Of a DNA stretch of 64,000 nucleotides, positions 49,964 to 58,682 are shown one piece after another. A program made the position numbers and the translations under genes. The stretch's first letter is position 1. Every line of letters begins with the position of its first letter. The notes below the pieces were generated by a model, which was not told the DNA's origin, ran no database searches, and saw nothing but the letters and a program-made list of their open reading frames with translations. Source of the DNA: Parapristionchus giblindavisi (taxonomy: Eukaryota; Nematoda; Chromadorea; Rhabditida; Diplogasteridae); the NCBI GenBank assembly GCA_943737045.1, contig CALSFV010000221.1:558001-622000 (forward strand), read 5' to 3'.

Positions 49964-50305
49964 TAGAGTTGGCAATTCGGACGTTGCGGGCCCGCAAAGA
50001 AATTGGCTTTTCATTGCTAGTGATTGCGGGCCCGCAATGCGGTGTGAAATCATTGCGTCCCGCAATTTCGAACGGTGCGGTGTAAAATCATTGCGGGCCC
50101 GCAATGGCATTGCGGGCCCGCAAAGTCATTTTCCTCTCCTCTTCCTTCTCTCTTCATTCTCTCGGAGAGGAAAAGGACTTTGCGGGCCCGCAATGCCATT
50201 GCGGGCCCGCAATGATTTTACACCGCACCATCCGAGTTTGCGGGCCCGCAATGAATTACACCGCTCTGCGGGCCCGCAATGAATAGTGCATTATTGCCAA
50301 CTCTA
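49964..50305. mobile_element. hAT-like MITE carrying an array of GCGGGCCCGCAA motifs
   Basis: Terminal inverted repeats TAGAGTTGGCAAT; 8-bp target duplications TTCAGAAC at 49956-49963 and 50306-50313. The interior holds at least eight copies of the self-complementary TGCGGGCCCGCA in AT-poor context, several as back-to-back pairs joined by ATGGCAT or ATGCCAT. No reading frame of significance. Confidence 0.85.
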
Positions 50306-50382
50306 TTCAGAACCATATGATATTATTTTTCAGGAGTGTTTATAAGAGTGCATGACATGTTATTCACCAATAAAAAGAAATA

Positions 50383-51960
50383 CAGTACTGGCCAAAAGGT
50401 TATTGACTTTTGGTTTTTTCGCCATAACTTTTTTCAAACTCAACCGATCGAGTCCAGTTTTTCAGGGAATATTTTGAGAGTGTTTTTACGTATCTTACAC
50501 AAAAACCACAGCGGTTGAGCTTTTCCGGTGAATTTTATTTCAATTTTATCAAAGGTCACAAAAATGAGATTTTCGATTTTTTTCAATTTCTTCGATTTTT
50601 TCCACTTATTTTGCCACCAATGTGTGTTATATCGTTTTAAAAACATGACACGGATTCGTGGAAGCAAGAATCTACCGATAGCTGAGCGAGAACCCATTCG
50701 TCGTGGATGTCGGATGGGACTTTCGGAGACACACTGTCACAGCAGTTCCGAGTGTCTGTTTCGACTATCCTGAAGGTCACCAAAACGTCAATCCGAGCTC
50801 AAACAATGAAGAAGGTTAATGTACGACCTTGCAAGACGACCACGACATCTGATCGTCTGATTACCTGCATTTCGAAGGAGAAACTGAGGCTCACTACAAT
50901 AGACAACAAGCGAGCACTAGCGAAGTTTCGCTAATTTGAGGTGGCTAAGGATTGTAAACATGGCTGAAAAGATGTTTGAAGTGTCCGTGAATAATGTACA
51001 ACATCGTCTTCATGCGTTGGGTCTGTTCGAACGTCGCCATATCAAGAAACAGCTGATCTCCGAAAAGAATCGTAAAGCATGGATCACATGGGCAAAATTT
51101 TACTCGTATTAGACACCCTAACAGTAGAATTAGGTCGTATTCTCAGATGAAAGCAAGTTTCTGATGATTGCTACGGTGGGAATATATTATGTTCGTCGTT
51201 CGGTAGGCACTAGATTGGATGTGAAGTATAATCTGACCACCGTGAAGCATGGAGGAGGAGCCTTGATGTTGTGGGGTTTCTTCTCTGAAGATGGGGTTGA
51301 CACCCTGGTTCTTGTGAAGAGAATTAAGAAGGCGGAGATATTCAAGAGACACATTTCTTTCCTTCAAACATCTTTTCAGTCAAGTTTAGAATCTTTAGCG
51401 ACATCAATTTAGCGAAACTCCGCTTGTGCTCGCTTGATGTCAATTGTAGTGAGCCTCAGTTTCTGCTTCGAGATGCAGGTAATCAGACGATCAGATGTCG
51501 TGATCGTCTTGCGAGGTCGTACATTAACCTTCTTCATTGTTTGAACTCGCATTGAAGTTTTGGTGACCTTCAGGATAGTCGAAACAGACACACGGAACTG
51601 CTGTGACAGGGTGCCTCCGACAGTCCCATCTGACATCCACGACGAATGGGTTATCGCTCGGATATCGGTATATTCTCGCTCCCAAGAATCCGTATCACGC
51701 TTTTAAAACGATATAACACACATTGGTGGCAAAATAAGTGGGAAAAAATCGCAGAAAACGAAGAAAACGAAAATCTCATTTTTGTGATTTTTGATAAAAT
51801 CGAAATAAAATTCACCGGAAAAGCTCAACCGCGGTGGTTTTCGTGGAAGACATGTAAAAACACTCTCAAAATAATCCCTGAAAACCTGGACATGATCGGC
51901 TGAGTTTGAAAAAAGTTATGGCGAAAAAACCAAAAGTCAATAACCTTTTGGCCGGTACTG
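50383..51960 (+). mobile_element. Degenerate Tc1-like transposon with about 550-bp inverted repeats
   Basis: The ends CAGTACTGGCCAAAAGGTTA and their mirror, flanked by TA, closely resemble Tc1 ends. Remnants of a Tc1-type transposase on the + strand are KNLPIAEREPIRRG (helix-turn-helix region, about 50665-50710), HRLHALGLFERRHIKKQLIS (about 51000), FSDESKF (first catalytic D, about 51140) and TTVKHGGGALMLWGFFSEDG (about 51240-51300). Frames shift and stops intervene, and the part with the second and third acidic residues is missing. The right arm (about 51409-51960) is an inverted second copy of the transposase start. Length 1578 bp is typical. Not active. Confidence 0.88.
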
Positions 51961-52747
51961 TACAAGTCCTAGCTATCACGATTGAAAAGTTATGAATTTT
52001 TCAATTTTTAATTTTATGAAACATATGTGAGCCGGGTTTGAGCCCAAGGGCATTTTCACTATAACTTTCATCGGTCTCCCCCCGGTATGTGTCTATGATG
52101 AAAGTAGTGAGGCCCAGATCGAAAGTCTTGGCGAATGTCCGGCAGGGGGTCATAATGCTCGAGTCTTACCGAGCCGGTCTCTTAATAATGCCTGCCGAGA
52201 TAGTTTTTTTTTTGCGATCCGAACCCCGAATTACTCTGGGGCCACCTCTTTTTAAGCTGTGAATAATGAATATAAGCCGTTTGCGTTATATTACTTCATT
52301 TTGATCTAGTTTATCGGAATGTTTTTTAAAGCATGTCAACTAAATTTTGCTATGAAAAAAATAGTGCAAAAATCACTTTGAAGTAGAATTTCTAGGCGTG
52401 CGCAAATTGTTTACAGTTTTCATGCGGCATTTCACAATAAAATTTTCAGTATATTTTCAGGCTTCGTAATTTAAAAAAAAAACTTTCTGTGATAAATTAA
52501 GTCAAATCTGGAGTAGAACAACGCAAAAATATGAACGGCTGATATTCATTATTCAGCGAGCGGCAAAGTGCGAACCTTGGCGCCCATTTTAACTGTAGGA
52601 TATTGATGTTCTTACTCGTAAAATGGATTTAATCCATTTATTCCTCCATCGCAAACTTTCAGAGGATCGATGCATTCTTCTGTTAGCTCTTTCTGGAAAA
52701 TCGAGGTATAATTTCAGACATTTTTGTTTAAATCTTCATATACTTAA

Positions 52748-53017
52748 AGAAGGAGACCCTTGAGTTGTCATGACTGACTCCCGCCACGATAAGCATGTTG
52801 GCTATTGTTTATATTATATGGTAATTGGCGTAAGGGATAATGAAAAATGAGAGAGGAAAATATGCAAATTGGATGGGCACTCTTTACATGCCTTGAAAGT
52901 TGTACTGTCAATGTGAGCTTTAAACATATCGGGAATCAATATCAGATATGTCTTACGAATCTTTATCATTCTATCCGAACAGTCGTATTACGAAAAAAAA
53001 CTCGAGGGTCTCCATCT
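52748..53017. mobile_element. MITE family A, TTAA-flanked, copy 3
   Basis: TTAA at 52744-52747 and 53018-53021. Left AGAAGGAGACCCTTGAGT; right inverted AGATGGAGACCCTCGAG. Internal blocks match 24344-24614 in reverse orientation. It lies in a gene 5 intron. Confidence 0.8.
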
Positions 53018-55056
53018 TTAATATAAACTGAGAATGCGACTATCTATTTGGGAGTCTTAACCAATAGTCGGCTGTTGTACTCACCCTAATATAATCACAC
53101 CCTGCGAATACCCCGGACTCATTGGCTACAGTAAAACATTGTCCGGGACAATCAATAATTGGGGCTGATTGAACATCAAGCATTGCTTCACGGTATGCAG
53201 CTGCGAAGACGAGTGACTTCTCACGACTGGTTCGGATATCGAGATGGGACATGTTGCTCGGAATCGAGAACTTTGTCGTTGAATTCTTGCATTGAACCTT
53301 ATATCTGAAACGGAAAATACAAGTTGTATAAAAAGGATAATAATAATTTAATGCAAACTATTGCACACATAATCTACACAGTGAGCAAACATGCCCAAAT
53401 ATGGGCAGCAGATTTCCAAACTTTCCATGCTTGTATAAGCGATTTGCCCACATTCAGGCAAATGTTAGCCAAAAAACAAGCGATTTGCTCATAGTCAGGC
53501 TAGCATTTGTCAGAATACGGGCAAATCGTTCTCAGACTATCCATACTGTGGCAAATTTAATCTCTGTGTGATGAAACTTCTTTCTCCTACATATGAACCG
53601 ACCCGGGAACATTGCAAATTTGTTTCCGTCCAAGTTTGACACCTCTATCGTAATCAAACCAATCAGTCTCACAAATGATTCTGGTTACATTGTTACAATT
53701 GCTGAAATATTTAAATTAGATATGGTTAATATTTGTGTTTAAAATACTTTGATTTGCAGCTACAGTCGTCCAGACTTACACATCCAAAAGCATCCAATTT
53801 CTGGAAAAAAATTGAAAGAATGTAAGACTTACAATGAAAGCTCTTTTTCGAGTTTGGGCTGTAGTGGGAAATAATATTTTATTTTTATCTTCTTTTTTCT
53901 GACCAAACGCGCTTCCTAGCCTCTCAATAGACTGTCACTTCCTAGGCTTTTTTCTCTGAGCTGTATACTGACCAAATACACCTTTTCCCTTTTCCTTTTT
54001 TATTTGAAAATAAGCAATTTTCAATGAAATAATATGAACCTCCTGGCACCCAGCTTTGATGATATTGTAGCCTTCTTCATACGTGCGGGATATATAGCAA
54101 CTTGTTTCACAATTTTCAGATTTGACATTTTCAAATTCCTTCGCTATCCGACGAAATTGATAGACCGCTTTGAGGTCATCATACCACACGTTTTCGTCAC
54201 TCTTAATCTTCACACTTGCACTGATACATTGAAATGGCTTACGTTTCCTGTAATAGATTGTCATCAATACAAATAGCTCTGATTATGATATTATTGCATA
54301 CAAAGTGTTTCCACTGCGATTTTCGCATATTTTGACGGTATTTTTGAGCTCATCACTTGTGTAATCATTGTATGCTATCTTAACTCCTTCGAAGTTACCA
54401 TTACATATCACGTCGGTTGCATTATTGCAGTAGCTGAACAAGAACGTTATGTGGATCAGGGATGTGCGGGAAAGGAATTTCGAGAAAAAAATTTAAAAAG
54501 AAAAAAATTTTATAATTTTTTTTTTCAAATTTTTATTTCGAAAAAATCAAAAAATCGTAAAAAATATTTAAACAATGCATTTGTGTATAATTCTTAAATG
54601 TAGATTAATTATTAATTCTTAATTAATTCTATTTACATGATAAAATGTATATTTTTTCCAGGTGGTTGTAATTTTTGTTTCCAAATTTTCAATTATTTAA
54701 ATGTCATAAATTTTTGAAAATTTGTGCTTTTTACATATGTGATAGATTTTTTTTTGAAAGATTTTTCGTCGAAAAACAATTTCGATAAAGTATCGAAAAA
54801 TCGAAAAATCTAAAATGCACAACCCTGATGGGCATACAAAATTAATACAAATCTTTCGCAGAATATAGTCAAACTATTGTAAAACAAAACACGAACTTGC
54901 TAGTACGGCAACCTGGAGAGAAATATTTGTCTTCTTTTTTTTTCATCTTTTGACTACAATAAAAATCACTTAAAAATATAGCTGGCTACAACTTACTCTA
55001 CATCCGGCTTCAATTTTAGTAAAATTCGAAGTGAGATAACATTGAGATAACATTCG

Positions 55057-55067
55057 CCCCCCCCCCC
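55057..55067 (+). repeat. Poly-C tract at the exon 6-8 deletion of gene 5
   Basis: Eleven C. On the gene strand the G run directly precedes the surviving last part of exon 8 (CGAATGTTATCTCA). Confidence 0.9.
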
Positions 55068-56337
55068 TGGCGGTCATTGGTCTCAAACCGCCCAAGACAG
55101 AAATCTATGGAAGTCACACGTCCTCTGGTATTTTCAAACTAGTAGTTTACTTATCATTCCCACTAGCCGTAGACTTGTAAGTTTACGGCTAGTTAAACGA
55201 AAGTTTACTAGAAGTGGTGTATAATACGGTAATTCATTTCGTCAAATTTTCTTTCATTAGTAGTAAACTAGCAGCAAACTGCTAGTCTGTGACGTAACGT
55301 AAGTAAACTAGTAGTTTGGAAATACCAGAGTCCGACGCTAACGACAAAGATAGCAAAATATCGGACATCCAAGGATCCAAGTAAGTATTTCTTTTTTACA
55401 TGGTCATTGCACGAAAAAAACCTAGTTCTTACCCAATTTTCCTCTACGCAAGATAATTCAATATTCTGATTCTTCGGATATCCAACGCTTTTAATTGAGC
55501 AGTATCCAGAACAATTGACTGATGGAGCTGATTCAAGTAATTTTACTGTTTCCTTATACAATAAACTACGATAGACAGTATCGCGGGATATTCCATTTGG
55601 GGGCATTTCATTATAAAGATTGTCGAAAATTTCCTCATCAAAAGCGACTGAGCCCTGTTTGCATTGAATATGTTCACTGAAAGTCATATTTGAATACAAC
55701 TAAACGACATTCAAGACTGACTCCCTTGGGATAAATAGAATTCTTCCACAGATATAATCTTTGGTTAGAGTAATATTTGCGCCAAGATGGTATAAATGTT
55801 CATCTACTATATTCGTATCACAATTGAGTTGCGTAACGTTGTTACATGTGCTGAAATCAAATCAGTCGATTATATTTGCGTTTTTTTTTTTAAATTTGTC
55901 GGCTCACTTTGAGTGTTTACAGGCACATATCGGCATGTCCTTACAATCTGTAGATGTGAAGAGTTTCTAGAACACTTTCAATCATTTAAGAATAGGTATA
56001 GATTTGACGTACTGGGCACTTTCTTGCACTCGAATTGTGAACATTATAATATTAGCAAATTGAAGGATCGTCACAATCAATTGAAAGTTCCCATTTAAGC
56101 TTGTTCCACCATGTATCAATAAGGAACGTGTTAATGAGATTCAATTCGTTTCTTTTGTCTTTTAATTCCTCATCTGCAGAATTTGATTCATCGATCGATA
56201 TTCTTAAAATTGGTTTGAGACATTGCATAGAAAAGCTGAAAATACATGTGATATCGCTAAAATTATCATATAGCATTGAAAGCAAACCATTGTTGAAGTT
56301 GTAAGGTGAGGAATAAGATAAAAAGAAGTTTCTTCAT

Positions 56338-56535
56338 TTGATGTCAACCACAATATAACACTGTGTATAGTAGAAATGAATGAAAGATGATGCATTATTA
56401 TATTATATGCAAATGAAGGTAATTGAATCAATGAAAATGAATCTTGAATTAATTAAATTAATTATGGTAAATCAGCGGAAATATGTAGATCAGTGTATGA
56501 ATGAGATAATCTATCTATGTATTGTTGTGAGTAAT
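56338..56535 (-). promoter_or_regulatory. Conserved upstream block of the gene family (gene 5 copy)
   Basis: On the minus strand ACAACAATACATAGATAGAT, CCATAATTAATTTAATTAAT and TTCTACTATACACAGTGTTA come before the ATG at 56337, in family order. The block is still well conserved although the gene is broken, which suggests recent inactivation. Confidence 0.55.
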
Positions 56536-57401
56536 TGAAAGAGTCGTCAATAAATAGTGGTATGAAAATATGTACACTTTAGGTATGAGCCACGCTTATT
56601 TTACTCTCCGCACTGACAAGGAAATGGTTTCGGTTCACACGCAAGATCTCCTCGAACAGTGAACAGTATACTAAGTTGTTTATCTGCGAACTAGGCAGCC
56701 AAAAAAGTTACAGGTTTTTTTTATTTAATTTAAAAAAAGATGAAGAGAGTACGGACTAGTCAGCGTAACATTTGATCTTTTTGGCTTCAGTTTGTTTACG
56801 AAAATCTTCGAGTGACTCCAATGATAATTTCAAGCGAAGAATAAGCGAATTTTCACTCTAGAACCACGCAAGCTTTAATTTAAAAAAAAATGAATGAATT
56901 GAAAATAACATGAAAATGAAATTGTTACAAATATTTCTATGGAGCACGACTTTCATTGATTGTCTAAACTTTCAGATCATTTCTCTCTTATCGATTGGTA
57001 ACGAGCTATAGAGAAAAAATGGATGTAATGTTTCTAAATGAATAAAAAATTAAATTTTTTTGTTTACCGACTAACTACATATTAAAATAGGAATGAGCCA
57101 CAATCTCGTACTCAAATATTTATTTTCTCAAAATTCTACAGCATTCATTATAATGATCAATGTTTGTGAGCGATTGTTGAATAATCATAAAATCAAATTT
57201 TATCTGTATAATAAAATATTCCATGAATCGCGGAGTGTTATGAGAAAAAGAGGTATATTGATAACGATATAATAGACAATCATAATGGTCGTTCAAATAC
57301 GAATCGAATTTTTTTATTTCGTCACGTAAGTTCGTCGTCCTGTGCATGGTACCCACGTGGAAAACTCAAAATTCTTTCAGAATTTTAGTAGTGTTACGTG
57401 T
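56536..57401. other. Spacer between the cluster and tRNA-Met
   Basis: Contains a fragment of MITE B at about 56755-56822 (GACTAGTCAGCGTAACAT; TGTTTACGAAAATCTTCGAG). Otherwise I see no gene or recognised element. Confidence 0.5.
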
Positions 57402-57474
57402 GCTTCCTTGGCGCAGTCGGCAGCGCGTCAGTCTCATAATCTGAAGGTCGTGAGTTCGAGCCTCACAGGGAGCA
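57402..57474 (+). tRNA. tRNA-Met (anticodon CAT)
   Basis: GCTTCCT acceptor, D arm GGCGCAGTCGGCAGCGC, anticodon CAT at 57435-57437, T arm GTGAGTTCGAGCCTCAC, AGGGAGC and discriminator A; 73 nt, no intron. A lone T at 57401 precedes it. An elongator-type tRNA-Met closely like that of nematodes. Twin of 32777-32849 with one difference. Confidence 0.94.
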
Positions 57475-58112
57475 ATTGTTTTGCAACGAAATTGCAAAGG
57501 CTCTTTTTAACAAGTTTTCGAAGAGTTATCAATTAAATCTAGCCATGCGCGACAAATTTTTATATTTTTAATCTAATTATTATCAAAAAAGTATTCCCGC
57601 ATATTGGAGACTAACAATGAGCTTCAGTACACCTATAATATAAAACGAACTTAGAGATCAAAGATCAAATATGAGGTGTTCACAGCGTTCTCATGACTTT
57701 CAAAGCAAGAACGACCGCTCAACATACAAACTCTCTCGAATACAATGGTCTCTCCTTTGTCTTGCTTTGGAAGAAAAATGGCTTGGACCAGAATACTGTG
57801 TGTTGTCCCAATTGCTCCAAATCCATCTGAGATGCCACTCTTAATTTGAGAACATTTCAATAACCAAAGATCAAAGATCAATTCTACATCAACCATCAGT
57901 TTATCTCTTACCAGGTAGAAGGGAGTCCGTAGATGCATTGATATGAAAATTTCCACTCCCACTTCTAATATTTAATAAACACTAATTTTTAGACGTAAAG
58001 CAGCTATAAATGTCAAATGCACTGACAAAAATGTCCTCCGTGTAAGACCTCTTATCGCATTCAACGGTGGAAATTTTAAACCTCGAATTTAATTAAAATA
58101 TGCAAAATAATT
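57475..58112. other. Spacer between tRNA-Met and the tRNA-Ser relic
   Basis: AT-rich with GATCAAA words at 57657-57668 and 57870-57885. No exon or element recognised. Confidence 0.45.
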
Positions 58113-58190
58113 CGCAGCGAACAGGATTCTTGCCTGGGGAAACCACATTTGATTCCGAGTCAAACTCGTTAACCACTCGGACATTGCTTC
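58113..58190 (-). pseudogene. tRNA-Ser-like pseudogene
   Basis: Minus strand GTCCGAGTGGTTAACGAGTT followed by GACTCGGAATC, a long variable arm and a damaged T arm (GGCAAGAATCCTG instead of a TTCGA loop). The acceptor stem is mismatched at two or more positions (GAAGCAA against TCGCTGC). It resembles the split tRNA-Ser at 44058-44880. Confidence 0.7.
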
Positions 58191-58682
58191 AGCCGATGGC
58201 AGATTTCGCATTGATGTACATACAAGAAGAGAGACATTCATGAAAAAAAAAGAAAATGTGCCTTCCAGTGTTTTTTGTTCATTGAATTATTCTCGTGCGA
58301 AAAACAGAGAAGCTATATTAGCTTTATCGAATACATATAATTTAATAAATTCTATAAAATTCACAAGAATACATTTTGCACAGGAATTAATAATGTTACA
58401 GAGAAAATGATCACGGGAAAGGCGTGGGATGCTCGTTAAAAACACAATTCATAACTGCAAATTAATGAATACGGTAACCGTATATTGATTGATTGATAAA
58501 TGAAAGAGCCGAGGGGAATGCAGACACGGGGCAACGATAAGAATACCGAGAAATCAATAGTAATTCAAAAGTGGGAAAGTCGGTTTTTGTACACCTAAAA
58601 TAATGACGACGGTACTACACATACAAATCAGTCAGACTACAAAAAAATCGAAACAATCGATAATCAATATCATCAGTATAAA

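Larger units (their letters stand above)
48065..52181. mobile_element. Large TTAA foldback element with nested insertions, 4.1 kb
   Basis: GAGACCGGCTCGGTAAGACT starts the left arm, and its mirror ends the right arm. TTAA flanks at 48061-48064 and 52182-52185. After removal of the MITE C in the middle (48862-49460), the hAT MITE (49964-50305) and the Tc1-like element (50383-51960), the two arms pair over about 800 bp each. For example CACCAATAAAAAGAAATA, split by the Tc1 element on the right, is whole at 48273-48295. It occupies the intron between the exon 17 relic and the fused exon 15/16 of gene 5. Confidence 0.88.
45997..56337 (-). pseudogene. Gene 5 of the cysteine-rich module family, inverted and inactivated
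   Basis: Minus-strand exon relics: 56337-56266 (signal peptide MKKLLFILFLTLQLQQWF), 56235-56013, 55966-55908, 55850-55723, 55676-55433, 55057-54997 (3' part of exon 8), 54912-54897, 54433-54302, 54247-54040, 53800-53748, 53701-53603, 53304-53085, 52692-52616 (fused exons 15/16), 48046-47990, 47155-46949, 46762-46713, 46524-46428, 46211-46081, 46033-45997. Lesions: no GT donor after the signal peptide; TAA for GAA at 56054-56052 in a motif that reads ICEYYN elsewhere; one base missing in 55850-55723 (128 nt instead of 129 or 126); exons 6, 7 and most of 8 deleted at a G tract; exons 15 and 16 joined by an internal deletion; about 20 nt lost with a stop in exon 18; acceptor TTTCAG changed to TTTCCAC before the last exon. 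It is interrupted by the 48065-52181 foldback complex. Confidence 0.88.

Noticed and set aside
49718..50286. Frames of 130 and 164 codons over the GCGGGCCCGC array
   Set aside because: GPA/RAR repeats translate from the GC motif array in several frames on both strands; no conservation at protein level.
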